Shown here piece after piece: positions 36,773 through 47,503 of a stretch of DNA of 64,000 nt (position 1 is its first letter; every line of letters starts with the position of its first letter). Under the pieces are notes generated by a model that saw only the letters and a program-made list of their open reading frames with translations, ran no database searches and was not told the DNA's origin. The DNA is from Metopolophium dirhodum. Taxonomy: Eukaryota > Arthropoda > Insecta > Hemiptera > Aphididae. The position numbers were made by a program, and so were the translations under genes. The DNA lies in NCBI RefSeq assembly GCF_019925205.1, contig NC_083562.1, forward strand, positions 2,976,001 to 3,040,000, read 5' to 3'.

Positions 36773-37743
36773 CTGCGAATAATAATAATAACGGTTTTAA
36801 TGGATTGCAGTTACGGAGGCGTGTCCAGGACGGAAATTCAGGACAGGCCAGGTTATAGGAACAATTTGAACAATATTATAATATGCACAATTTTTAATTT
36901 TTGTGATATAATATAGTTGAATTTGGTGAAAAATAAACGTACGATTTCTTGTTTTTAATTTTAAAATATTTATTTCAATATGGGTGTGTTACCATTTACC
37001 AGGCCTACCCGCTGGACATGCATCTGATTGTGTAACCACTAACCACTATATGCACATGTGTAAATGCAGCGAAAACGGTATGAAATATGTTTAGTGGTGC
37101 AAGTAAGTAACTGTATGAGATTAGCACTGTTGAAGAATATTTTGTTTTAACTTGCAAATGAAAATTGTTCTCTTTTATTTATAATATACATTTTAAACTG
37201 TATGCAATAATCATATTTGGTTATTTTCGACTTGTATCGATAATATTATGCATAATGAAATATTTTCGGTAAACATTATTTTTCTGTAGGTGCGGATATA
37301 TATCAGATATATCGACAACATAATGTAACTTTTAGTATGATATATTTTTAAATATTGTTGAGCCACTTGGTCACGACACTGTAACGATTCGAAAATCAGC
37401 AAGTGGGCGTTTAAACATGGGCAAAAAACCTCGTGACTGAATTTTGGATTTTAATTTATCAATAGTCTTGCAGAGCGATTGTAGACACTTGGAGGTAAAA
37501 ATATTCCTCTTTCGTGTACAATATAGGTAATATAGGTACTATAGGTACAGTTGACAAGAATTTAAACTGTTGAATTGTGTCACTGCGTTATCTGTGCCAG
37601 TGCAGCGTTTATTGTTTTGGAGACAAACTATGCGATTTATCACACGGACGCCGAAATCACCATTTGGGACCTACAGCCGCCGTTTCGATCTAAGTTTGTA
37701 TACGCGTGTTCATATACACATGTAACAATAATGACTGATGTAC

Positions 37744-37868
37744 CTTGACTGCAAATCGATCCCCATACGACGAAGAAATAGGATATCAGGCTAGGAGATT
37801 CGATGGCCGATGGCTGCTGCAATTGTACCTGCTGCACGGGTACGTCGTCCGCCGACGGCATTATATGT
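37744..37868 (-). CDS. IR gene, pore-loop exon
   Basis: After acceptor GTGTTTCAG the exon completes an Arg codon (AG|A) from the M1 exon and reads HIMPSADDVPVQQVQLQQPS. A variable linker is followed by SYFFVVWGSICSQG, the re-entrant pore segment. IRs and delta-type receptors often have a (W/I)G..C.QG pattern here. The exon ends with the first base of a Gly codon at donor CAAG|GTACAT. The canonical Gln/Arg/Asn site of classical iGluRs cannot be placed with confidence. Confidence 0.85.
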
Positions 37869-38399
37869 CTGAAACACAATAACTACCTATTATATTATTT
37901 GTACTTGAATACTTGAGGGTATAAAGGCGATGTGTTTCCGACCATATTTGACACTATGCAAAGTTCAGGTCAAATCGAGAAGATTTCACTGGGTCGTATA
38001 ATAGACCATCAGTTGCTCCATATTATTATCACCCCTTCTCCACCAAATCTCCTTTAAAATAACCACCATTGTACAAAAAAAGTACGCACCTACATCGATT
38101 TCCTTTCATATTATATATGATAATTTTAAACATATATTTTCCGTCTCATTCATTCCTTGAATCGTTGAAAAAAGAGAGAGAGAGCACTCTCAATTGTAAG
38201 ATCTCGTATTATCATGCCTAAATATATTTATTGATGTCATAAATATTATCATTCTTTCCAATCGAATTCCGCCGTAAAAAACCGTCGTTAAAATATAATA
38301 TTTGAAATGTCTGCTCGTTTATTGCAAATACGCACGAACTGCAGGACAATAATAATAATATAACATATTATAATGTCAAATTGACAATTTTTTGATAGA
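37869..38399. other. Start of the 17-kb IR intron, no gene
   Basis: AT-rich; an (AG)n tract lies near 38,171-38,183. Nothing else recognised. Confidence 0.35.
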
Positions 38400-38500
38400 C
38401 GATCTTCTGAAGTGGGTAAGAAGAAATAAAAATTACGGTTTATTAATTTTATTTTCGCGCGCAAAGTTCGAAAAGTCAACCTGGTTGGAGTGGACGTAAA
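38400..38500. repeat. Dispersed repeat related to 51.9-52.16 kb
   Basis: GTGGGTAAGAAGAAATAAAA, ATTACGGTTT, AGTTCGAAA.GTCAAC and GTGGACG.AAGCCC occur in the same order as in the tandem units at 51,866-52,161. Confidence 0.55.
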
Positions 38501-38785
38501 GCCCAACCCAGGGCGTCAAAACGGGTTTGAAAAATTTTACTCGGTTTTTAACATGAAACCCGAAACCCGCATAAAATTGTACTCGGTTTTTAACACCAAA
38601 CCCGAAACCCGCATAAAATTGTACCCGGTTTTTAACGCCAAACCCGAAACCCGCAAAAAATGTTACCGGGTCTGCAATACGAAAACCGAAACCCGCAAAT
38701 AATATTACCCGGTTTGCAACACAAAACCCAAAACCCGGAAAACATTTTAACCGGTTTTTAACACGAAACCCGAAACCCGATTTGA
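38501..38785. repeat. 42-bp minisatellite, ~6.5 units
   Basis: Units of the type CGGTTTTTAACACGAAACCC-GAAACCCGCATAAAATTGTAC repeat every 42 bp. Because 42 is a multiple of three, long frames stay open on both strands (minus: GFGFGVKNRVQFYA repeated). Divergence between units and the absence of splice or start support argue against a gene. Confidence 0.85.
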
Positions 38786-39133
38786 TTCCATGGTACCTAC
38801 AAACTTCAATTGACACAACCTATAACCAGAATAGTGAATCATGACAAAATGAATGAAACCCGACAAATATTTGTACCATAAATAAGTGATAAGAAATAAT
38901 TTGAGTTTGAACCGAACAACGATTTAAGTATATCCATAGAACAATATAGAAGCGAAATTCGATCAGCTGATTAGGGTCTTGGTTACCTATGATCTGAAGT
39001 CTGAACCTACGAAAAACATGAAAACGGTTCCACGCACCAACATGATGTTAGACCCATGGTTACCAATATTATGAAAACGGTTCCAAGACTACGGCAGGGT
39101 AATTCTACGCGGGATCGGCTTGTTTACCATTTC

Positions 39134-39512
39134 CCATAGATAATATAAGAATGGATAGGACATGCCTATACCAGTTCCATATGGGGCCGTATGCTTTTTT
39201 GGGGAAGAGAGAACGTAAAGAGAGAAAGACGATATGGGGCTTTTTAAGGTTATGTGCAAAACTATTTTATTAAATAATAATGATAACATGATAGGTAGTC
39301 AGTTATATTTAGATATTTGTCAGTTTGTATTTTGATTGTTGTGCCACTTGTGCCTGGAAAATTACTCTAAACTTTGTTAAATATTTAAAATATTTATTAT
39401 TATTTATCAATTATCATATCAATATTTGCCTCATATAACCTTAAAAATAGTATCACTAAAGTTTCATGTGATAAGTTCTTATGTCCTATCCATTCTTATA
39501 TTATCTATGCCA
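39134..39512 (+). mobile_element. Inverted-repeat element, copy 1 (~380 bp)
   Basis: The ends CATAGATAATATAAGAATGG and its inverted partner (...CCATTCTTATATTATCTATG) delimit the element. Its whole interior is found in reverse orientation at 47,138-47,503. Both contain GGGCTTTTTAAGGTTATGTG / the reverse, and AAGTGGCACAACAATCAAAA. It is a non-autonomous DNA transposon family; the ~70-codon frames inside are not genes. Confidence 0.8.
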
Positions 39513-40103
39513 TTTCCCTATTTCACGTATGCCACGCCCGCCTGGCGACCGTGTTCAAGGCCACAATCGCCCGATTCGGCCAATTCGCAGAGTTTTATAC
39601 CCCTGGTATACCTTAAATGCTGTGTCTAGCACAGATATAGATAATAAACTAGATTGCTAGGTTCCTGATGACTGCTGAACCAAACGGCAAGCACCAAAGC
39701 ACAACAAGCGCCCAGCAGCGGCAAACGTAAAATGACGAACTGTTTACCGTTAAATAACGGTAATTTTCAACGGATAAATGACGGAATGACGGATAAATAA
39801 CGTATTTGGACCAGAGTGAGAAATTCATATACTCAAAATACGTTCTGAACTATTTCCAATGCCTGACGGTTGGTATTAAAGTGTATTTTTTTTGATTTGA
39901 GGTTAGAATTCGAACTCTTGATTAAGATTATTAATTATAATTTCTTATCACGGGACCCAATTCTTATCACAAGACCCAGCTGTCCCCATCCCTAAAATCA
40001 TACCTATATAAAAAATGGCAAATTGTACAGGAGACTTTTTTTTTATATTAAATAGCTTACAGACTACCGTAATTTATAAGTAATCTTCGGTCACATATAA
40101 GTA

Positions 40104-40657
40104 CAGTGAAACTTCCATATAACGAAGTCGAATAAGCAGCAAAAAAAATTCGTTATATAGAGGAATTCGTTAAATAGAATTACGTATTTTTTTTATTATT
40201 TTTTTATTATGTATATTGTATGTATGTAAAAACAACATCAAACATCATATTACAGTTTAATTTAATTTTTAACCTTAAATATAATTTAAAAGAAATAATC
40301 AGTAATAGTTTTGTTTGCTTATTATTTTTTAAATTGTCCTTCTTTCGTAAAAAGTTTCTATATCGTCAAGTTTTAAAAAAATCACTTCTCCAAGCTTTCT
40401 ATACCTCAGAAATACAATCTCGCAGAGTAATTGTTGTTCTCTGTTCAAGAACTATGACATAAACTATCAATTTGATAGTGACAACATTTACAAAAACTGG
40501 TTTTTATCGAATAATTATTTCGTTATATAGAAACATCAGATTGGTTATTTGGAGATAAATTTACGTGTAATTAACAATGAAGGTCATAGTTCTTAAAAAT
40601 ATTTCGTTAAACAGAAAATTTCGTTAAATGGAAGTTCGTTATATGGAAGTTTCACTG
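40104..40657. mobile_element. pogo/Tigger-like MITE with TA target duplication
   Basis: The terminal inverted repeats are CAGTGAAACTTCCATATAAC and its complement (ending GGAAGTTTCACTG), directly flanked by TA on both sides. Subterminal TTCGTTATATAGA and TTCGTTAAACAGAAA boxes are the pattern known from pogo/Tigger elements of the Tc1/mariner superfamily. The ~554-bp interior encodes no transposase. Two decayed relatives lie at 312-475 and 21,320-21,743. Confidence 0.85.
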
Positions 40658-41239
40658 TATAACAAATTGTATTCGAAAGTTTTTGTAAGTTAGATTATTT
40701 TGAGATAAAGCTTTATTAAATTGATCATTTTATTAACTAACTATTTAACATTAATAATATTAACTATAAAAAAGATAAAATCAATGATATAAAGTTCCTA
40801 GGTTACCATAGCAACCTCATTATTTTTTTTTAAATTCTGAGCGTAGCGATGAATGTATTAAATTTACAAGATATACACATGTACTGATGTATATACATGC
40901 AGTTAGGAGAGTCCTTGATTTTTAAAAATATTTGTGGCAACTCAATAAAGATTATTTACAATAAATATAACGTAAATCAAATTATTATATGTATCTTAAT
41001 AATTTTTAAATGTTTTAGGTGTCTTAATAAAGAAAGTGATCCGAGTTATTGGAAAATTTAGTTCTGTGTAAATCAACACAAATTTGCCATACTAACTATA
41101 AATTAGATGAAACTATCATAGCTCTAAAAAATGTTTCATTAAAAAGTGAAACTGTGAACACATTTTGTAAACATTCAATATTAAATTAGTTCAAAATATT
41201 TGGTATGTTGACTAATATTTATATTTAAATTTTTTATTA

Positions 41240-42649
41240 TGGTTTCACTATAAATGTTTTTATGTGTTTATGTGACAAAAGGAAAGAAAAGCAATTTTCT
41301 CAAGTTACTCACATAATTGTACCAAAAACAAAAATTAATACTTGTGATGTTAATTTGGAATGTTTAACTAGCATAGCAAATGGATTATTTATAATCAACG
41401 AAAATTGTAAGTATACTTCAAATTTTAAAAGCTCTTATAAATAACTAAAAAAATATTAGCTCTGAGTGTTATTGCAGGGTAACTTTCCTCTTCACGTCTT
41501 CATGTCTTGTATATATTAATTTTTTTCGCAGATATGCTTATTGTAAATACGATTACCAATTGTATATAATCCAATAAATGTTAAAAAAAAAAATTATTAG
41601 CAACTGAGTTTTGGATTTATTAAAATTCAATATGACTGGTTATTCAAAAAAATAATAGTCATTTTTTAATTTATTGTATTGGGATATGTTTATTCACGTT
41701 AAAGCTAAATGTTTATAATGTTGATATAACCAATGATAATTCAAGAAATTGTATGGTTGAATCAATAGATTATCTGTTCTGACTAGTATTATATGTAATA
41801 ATTGTTTAACAGTTAAAAATTATATTATTACAATTTATTACTTTTTTATTAGGGATTTCTGATTCATTAGACAAAAATAAACTTATGATGTCAGAAAATT
41901 ATGAAGTCAGTGGAACAACATTGTTTACTGAATGTAATGGCCCAAAGATATCACGAATAAGCAAACAAAAACTGGTAAATATATAGTAAATATAACTTAA
42001 ACATCATTACAAATTCTAACTTAAGACGCACGTAAAACATTAATATGAATTTAGCTTTTTTTTAAGTTCACTTATTACAATTTATGAGATATGAGGACCC
42101 TTTATTACATATTCAAGTTTTTTGACACCAAAAAAATTATTTATTAACAATAATTGAAAAAGAAATTGAAAATTTTCTCTTACCAACCAGTGGCGTAGCT
42201 ATCAGTTATGCATGGTGACTATTTCTCAATGTGGCTTAAGAGTTTGGCTTATGTAAATTTATGTCTTTTTTAAACTTCAGAATTGTTGTATATTTAAAAA
42301 AAATTAACTGATATTTTTGTTATACAGTATCCAAAATGATTTGATGGCATGAACATACATGTATGTGGAAGTAATGGTTGGAATCAGTTTACACTTGAAA
42401 ATTTAAAAAAATTGGTTGCTGAATTTGGAGCTAAACTGTTAATACGTATTACGTATGCCAAATCCAGAAGACTGCCCTACTAATATAATACCATATCATT
42501 GCCGTAATAATGATAAAATGTTTCATGTTTCTAACATTATATTTTATGCAATGGATTCAAATAGGCTTATAAAGTACAACATGAAACATTTAAAAGCTTT
42601 TCATATTTCATGGTTTATGGAAGCTGTACAAAAGTATAATATTATATAA
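41240..42649 (+). pseudogene. BARD1-like protein, C-terminal BRCT region (unprocessed pseudogene)
   Basis: Three exons are recognisable. Exon A (about 41,262-41,406) has VTHIIVPKTKINTCDVNLEC, typical of a first BRCT repeat, and ends in phase 1 at ATT|GTAAGT. Exon B (41,853-41,974) completes a Trp (T|GG) and reads ISDSLDKNKLMMSENYEV and then GPKISRISKQKL. Exon C (42,328-42,649) starts YPK, then FDGMNIHVCGSNGW, LENLKKLVAEFGAKLLIR, a PNPE..P.NIIPYHC segment and a final WFMEAVQKYNII before TAA. The order 'YE(V/I)...GP..SR......P..FDG', the second BRCT repeat with PYH, and a C-terminal W-F/L-E helix match BARD1, the BRCA1 partner in DNA repair. Two lesions disable this copy: TGA in place of the residue between PK and FDG (42,337-42,339), and a perfect 7-bp tandem duplication TACGTAT at 42,443-42,456 that shifts the frame. 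Introns are kept, so it arose by genomic duplication or decayed in place. Upstream RING and linker exons were not identified. Confidence 0.75.
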
Positions 42650-42987
42650 AATGGTTATCTATATCCAATTGTATAATCATTTGAATACAAGTTTGTTATG
42701 TAAAAACAATTAAATTATATACTTTGAAATAATAAATTGTCAAAGAATGTGTTATTAAAATACATAAATTCTTATTGTCTATAATATTTTAAAAACATTT
42801 TTAAAAATTTGTTTGTTGATACTTTATTTACATTATTGCTTTTTTTAATTTTAGCCCCACCTCAATATTATACCAAAGGTAATCTGCTTAGCCCCCCCCC
42901 CCACACCCCCCATTTATCTTAAAATTTAAACCCTATAAAAATATCAACATTTACTTTTTATTATAGTATACAATAGTTGTTAACATG

Positions 42988-43250
42988 TTATTCAAGATCC
43001 ATTTTTATTTTATTCATGGCTGTAACTTGTAAAATTTGCTCAAGTTCAATTTTTAAATCTTTTTCAATACTTGGTATGGATAAGTTACTGAAAAGATCTT
43101 GATCCATTGTAGATCTCAAGTAGGTTAGGTATTTATTGGCCTTGTAGCTGAAAATGCACGCTCAGATGTTGTAGAGGAAATTGGCAACTTGAACCATTGT
43201 GTACAAGATTGGGATAATTGTTTTGGATAAATTTTCCTGTATGAGATCTA
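42988..43250 (-). pseudogene. hAT transposase fragment, C-terminal dimerisation domain
   Basis: The minus strand reads QSCTQWFKLPISSTTSERAF and continues SATR, the classic hAT dimerisation-domain start (P.SS..SER.FS). It then shifts frame and continues YLRSTMDQDLFSNLSIPSIE to a stop at 42,988-42,990. A small insertion (around 43,118-43,132) breaks the frame. Its family type (TSERAFSATR) differs from the fragment at 4,141. Traces of more upstream transposase may extend toward 44.1 kb but are too decayed to call. Confidence 0.7.
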
Positions 43251-45009
43251 AATTTATTTTATTTTTTTATTATAACAAAATTAATATTAAAATACAGCTA
43301 TTTCATTTTTTAAATCACATTTATTGATTTTAAATAATTCCTCAAAAACACATTAAAATATTATATTAGGTAGTTTATTGTATCAGTTAGCAAATAATAA
43401 TAAGTTTATTATTTCCATCAAAAGACAATACAATATAATAATAATATAAGCATAAGCTTAATTTAAAAATTGATGGATATCCTCAAAAGCCGATGGCTGT
43501 GCTAGAGTTCCATAGATAATAATGTGGTTAAAAAAAATTTAAACTACAAGAATTCTAACAGATCAACTTAATTTTACAATTTAAATAAAGAAATTACTAA
43601 AATAAAGTATGAATATAATTATTATAAATTGAAATTTTTTTGAAATCATGTACATTTAAATCATGATCACAACAAAATTGTAGGCATTGCGGTCCAAAAA
43701 CTGTTCTAATTTTTAGTACAATGACATTTGACTTAGATTTAAACCTAGTAGAATAATTGTCTTGGTACAGCAATGTCATCATTAAAATTAATACATTAAT
43801 AAACTAATATTTTTAAGGTACAAAGATTTTAGGCATAAGGTTATTCAAGTCGGTCAAAAAAAAAAAAATCTTTTTTAGACCCTCTGCTGTGACAAGATTA
43901 TGAGACTTTAGATAGTTCGATTTTAATGCTGTAAAAATAATAACATTTCTTAACATCTCCTCAAAATAACGATTGGAGTTTTTTTTAGAGTTTGAACTTT
44001 TGAAAATATTATAATGTTTACAAATTTCAGTTTTTACAACATTTTTGTTTAACCATATGCATTGAAGAAATTAATATTTCTAAAAAATTCTTCGACCGTT
44101 CTTTAGAGGTGTTGATAATTGTTAGGATTGTTACAGAATCAAAATCGCTCCAACCTAAGTCTCGCAATTTTTTCACAGCCGAGGTATGTTTTTACTCGAA
44201 AAGTAACAACCGTATACTTTTTCCTAATTTAACATACTGACATGTGCCTGGGAGTGCGAGAACGGCGGTTCTTAGAATGTGGATATAAGTCGCAACGCGT
44301 TGACATCATACACCTTATACTCTAGTCATTTTATATAAAAACCGTTTTATGAAAAAATTTTTTCCAACCAAAATAGGGCAAAGAATTAGTTTCATATTAA
44401 TACTTTTATAAAAATATTTTAGTATATAGGTACCTGCCTACTACTTACTTACTCAGTTAATAGTTGTATATAACTACTAACTATTTTTTTCTGATTTCTA
44501 GTTTTAGAAAATGTAAGCAAATTGAAATGAATTACTTTAATTAATGATACAACCATATCATTGAATTTAAACTGACGTTAATTAAGAAAATATGCTATAT
44601 GGCTTTACAAATCCCCCGTATATACTGTGAAAAATTAGAATTTTTTGTCGGAATACAAAACGAGTTAATCGTTGAGACGCATTATCGGAATTAGAGTAAT
44701 CTATTTAAGTGAAAAATAATTAAATAAACATTTTAAATTCATAATAGTAAATACATAGTACATACCTATATTTAAATTTAATTACGTTTCTTGAAAACAC
44801 TGTATCTTATTATTTTTAAAAATAGATTGTCATCTGTTATTGAAATTTACCATTAACCGACAACCATCCAGTACCTATATGCGTCAAACTATCAAAGATA
44901 ATAACGAGTAAATACATTTTAAAAATAAATTTTTGTACAATTTTAAAAATATAATAATTATCAAACATGAGGGCCATCCCGGGGGCATATTTCACGAGCG
45001 TGAGTTCAT
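43251..45009. other. IR intron, no clear gene
   Basis: AT-rich; possibly decayed upstream parts of the hAT element at 42,988-43,250. Only short frames are present. Confidence 0.35.
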
Positions 45010-45220
45010 TTAAGCGCATTTCGAATGGCTGTCCATTGCATCATTCGAGAAATCTTCAACGTCCCACTCGCACCCTCCCTCGTAGGTGTACACCAGATAG
45101 TCAAACTGTTCACCGTAAGCTGCGAAGTTGCACGTGAGCGAGTTCCACAGGCACCCTTCTTCCCGAGCGAAAATTAGGCACTCCAAGTGATCGTTCAATG
45201 CGTTGCTTCACGTATCCTTG
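45010..45220 (-). pseudogene. Decayed C-terminal repeats of the ankyrin-type gene
   Basis: Beyond the stop at 45,221-45,223 the repeat homology continues in another frame: LNDHLECLIFAREEGCLWNS, then LTCNFAAYGEQFDYLVYTY, then GGCEWDVEDFSNDA. An extra C in the CCCCC run just before the stop, relative to the CCC in the other units, shifts the frame. A TGC-to-TGA change lies in the next unit. So about 2.5 further units once belonged to the protein. Confidence 0.75.
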
Positions 45221-46516
45221 TCACAGGGGGCAACCGTTTTGCCGTGCGTAAGCCAGGCACTCCAGGTGACCGTTCTCCGCCGCTCTACTGCACGTATCCT
45301 CGTCCCAGGGACACCCATTTTCCCGTGCATATTTCAGGCACTCCAGGTGACCATTCCACGCGGCGTTGCTGCACGTATCCTCGTCCCAAGGACACCCGTT
45401 CTCAAAGGCGTAAGCTAGGCACTCCAGATGACCGTTCAACGCGGCGCTTTTGCATGTCTTTTTGTTCCAATGGCACCCGTTTTCCCGTGCGTAAGCAAGG
45501 CACTCCAGGTGACCGTTCAACGCGGCGTTTCTGCACGTAATCTCGTCAAAGGGACAGCCATTATCAAAGGCGTAAGCTAGGCACTGCAGGTGACCGTTAA
45601 ACGCGGCGGAGCTGCACGTATTCTGGTCCCAAGGGCACCTGTTTTCCCGTGCGTACAGCAAGCACTCCAGGTGACCGTTCAACGCGGCGAAGCTGCACGT
45701 ATTCCGGTCCCAAGGGCACCTGTTTTCCCGTGCGTACACCAGACAGTCCAGGTGACCGTTCAACGCGGCGTTGCTGCACGTATATTTGTCCCAGGGGCAC
45801 CCGTTTTGCCGTGCGTACAGCAGGCACTCCAAGTGACCGTTCAACGCGGCGAAGCTGCACGTATTCCGGTCCCAAGGACACCTGTTTTTCCGTGCGTACA
45901 CCAGACAGTCCAGGTGACCATTCAACGCGGCGTTGCTGCACGTATATTTGTCCCAGGGGCAATGGTTTTCCCGTGCGTACAGCAGGCACTCCAGGTGACC
46001 ATTCAACGCGGCGTTGCTGCACGTATCCTCGTCCCAGGGACACCCATTTTCCCGTGCATATTTCAGGCACTCCAGATGACCGTTCAACGCGGCGTTGCTG
46101 CATGTATCCTCATCAAATGGACACCCGTTCTCAAAAGCATACCTTAGACATTCCAGATTGCCTGATTTCGCAGCCAGATCACACGCCTTACCTCTGAAAT
46201 CGTCCAATCCAGGCAAGGTGTCCCAAGGGATGCCAATCTCGTGTGCTAGTTTCAGACAATCGATGTGCCCGTTGAACGCTGCCTTCTCGCATATGTGTTC
46301 AAACATCTCGTCGTCGAAGGCGAACAGAGACCGCTCGAACATTGTCTGCCTATCGTTGTGCTCGTCTTGGATTTTGTCAACTTTGAATAATTCTAACAGC
46401 GACTCGCAACAATTTCGCATGTCGATGTCCGGTGTGTGCAGCAAGTCAAACTTGTCACGTTCGACGTCGTTGCACGCGTAGTACGCCATTTTCACAAGGC
46501 TAGGTAGTTTATACAT
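45221..46516 (-). CDS. Ankyrin-type 27-aa repeat protein, intronless, 431 aa
   Basis: One open frame of 431 codons starts at ATG 46,514-46,516 (context GAGAAAATG). Residues 1-80 are a non-repeat head with helical, Cys-containing sequence. From about residue 80 to the end there are 13 repeats of consensus CPWDEDTCSNAALNGHLECL-xYARENG, period 27 residues (81 bp). This is the short ankyrin-type repeat (A.NGHLECL.YA...GC.WD) known in large families from protists, oomycetes, brown algae and giant viruses. Such repeats form stacked helical pairs that bind protein. There is no signal peptide. Units 5-8 alternate as a 54-residue pair (KYTC...LDCLVYA / RNTC...LECLLYA) with near-identical DNA, showing recent homogenisation. 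The stop follows a 1-base insertion, so the protein is probably shortened. The antisense frames across the array are by-products of its 81-bp period. It lies inside an IR intron. Confidence 0.8.
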   Translation of the reverse strand: MYKLPSLVKMAYYACNDVERDKFDLLHTPDIDMRNCCESLLELFKVDKIQDEHNDRQTMFERSLFAFDDEMFEHICEKAAFNGHIDCLKLAHEIGIPWDTLPGLDDFRGKACDLAAKSGNLECLRYAFENGCPFDEDTCSNAALNGHLECLKYARENGCPWDEDTCSNAALNGHLECLLYARENHCPWDKYTCSNAALNGHLDCLVYARKNRCPWDRNTCSFAALNGHLECLLYARQNGCPWDKYTCSNAALNGHLDCLVYARENRCPWDRNTCSFAALNGHLECLLYARENRCPWDQNTCSSAAFNGHLQCLAYAFDNGCPFDEITCRNAALNGHLECLAYARENGCHWNKKTCKSAALNGHLECLAYAFENGCPWDEDTCSNAAWNGHLECLKYARENGCPWDEDTCSRAAENGHLECLAYARQNGCPL

Positions 46517-46539
46517 TTTCTCGTTGTTCGATGACGTCT

Positions 46540-46770
46540 ACTCCAAACGTTTAAGAATAAGTACCGATAAAAAGATGAACCACCCGAGTTCACTATAACA
46601 ATTAAGAACTCACGAGGAAAAACAAATGTTCAACGATAAAAATATTATTGATAATAGACGTGTGATCGCTAACACGATATAGGCAAACCAGTAAAGCGTT
46701 ATGAATCTAAGATGGCGCACGAATAACGACATTGAAAATCAAAATCAAAATTTGTACAATGTACAAACAA
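46540..46770 (-). promoter_or_regulatory. 5' flank of the ankyrin-type gene, duplicated at 50.4 kb
   Basis: The segment from TTTAAGAATAAGTACCGATA to ACAAACAA recurs in the same orientation at about 50,414-50,632. It lies just upstream of the ATG, so it is likely to hold the promoter and 5' UTR. No individual promoter element is assigned. Confidence 0.5.
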
Positions 46771-47137
46771 ATCAAGCGGTTCTCATTGGTCGGGCGACCG
46801 CACCGCCACAAACTTATAGCGGTCAACTATCGAAAAACTAGCGTTAGGAATACCAATTTTAATAAAAAATATCTAAGTGTTGGCGAATGTGGTCACACTG
46901 ATTTTGACGGAGTTCCAACATAGAACAAGTTGCCATAAAAGCCATGCTGGTTAGACGTATTTTGAGGTTAAAAGTATTATTTATATGACACTCGGGGTTA
47001 TTTTTATGGACTATATTATTTGCTTGGACCATATAAACTAGTTGGTTTATAATAAACTAGTTAGTTGATATGGTTAAGAGTTATTTTAAACTAGTTTAAT
47101 ACATTATAATGCCATAACCTTAAACAACGTCTGTAGG
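46771..47137. other. IR intron, no gene seen
   Basis: AT-rich with several ACTAGTT repeats near 47,036-47,095. Nothing else recognised. Confidence 0.35.
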
Positions 47138-47503
47138 ACATAGATAATATAAGAACTTAACACTTGAAACTTTAGTGATACTATTTTTAAGGTTATATGG
47201 GGAAAATATTGATATGATTATTGATAAATAATAATAAATATTTTAAATATTTTAAATGTTTAACAAAGTTTAGAGTAATTTTCCAGGCACAAGTGGCACA
47301 ACAATCAAAATACAAACTGACAAATATCTTAATATAACTGACTATTATGTTATCATTATTATTTAATAAAATAGTTTTGCACATAACTTTAAAAAGCCCC
47401 ATATCGTCTTTCTCTCTTTACGTTCTCTCTTCCCCAAAAAAGCGCACGGCCCCATATGGAACTGGTATAGGTATGTCCTATCCATTCTTATATTATCTAT
47501 GCT
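47138..47503 (-). mobile_element. Inverted-repeat element, copy 2 (~366 bp)
   Basis: This is the same family as 39,134-39,512, in opposite orientation. The right end ATTCTTATATTATCTATG is intact. The left end has lost about 14 bp next to the terminal CATAGATAATATAAG. Confidence 0.8.

Noticed and set aside
38433..38816. 127-codon minus frame with GFGFGVKNRV repeats
   Set aside because: A 42-bp minisatellite read in frame; no gene context and units diverge as non-coding DNA.
41035..41185. Possible extra BARD1-like exon (frame ending LKNVSLKSETVNTFCKH)
   Set aside because: No clean acceptor/donor pair and no domain match; could be decayed linker sequence but cannot be supported.
45203..46197. 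Plus-strand frames up to 185 codons across the ankyrin-type array, and a second minus frame of 168 codons
   Set aside because: By-products of an 81-bp repeat period (a multiple of three), which keeps several frames open at once.
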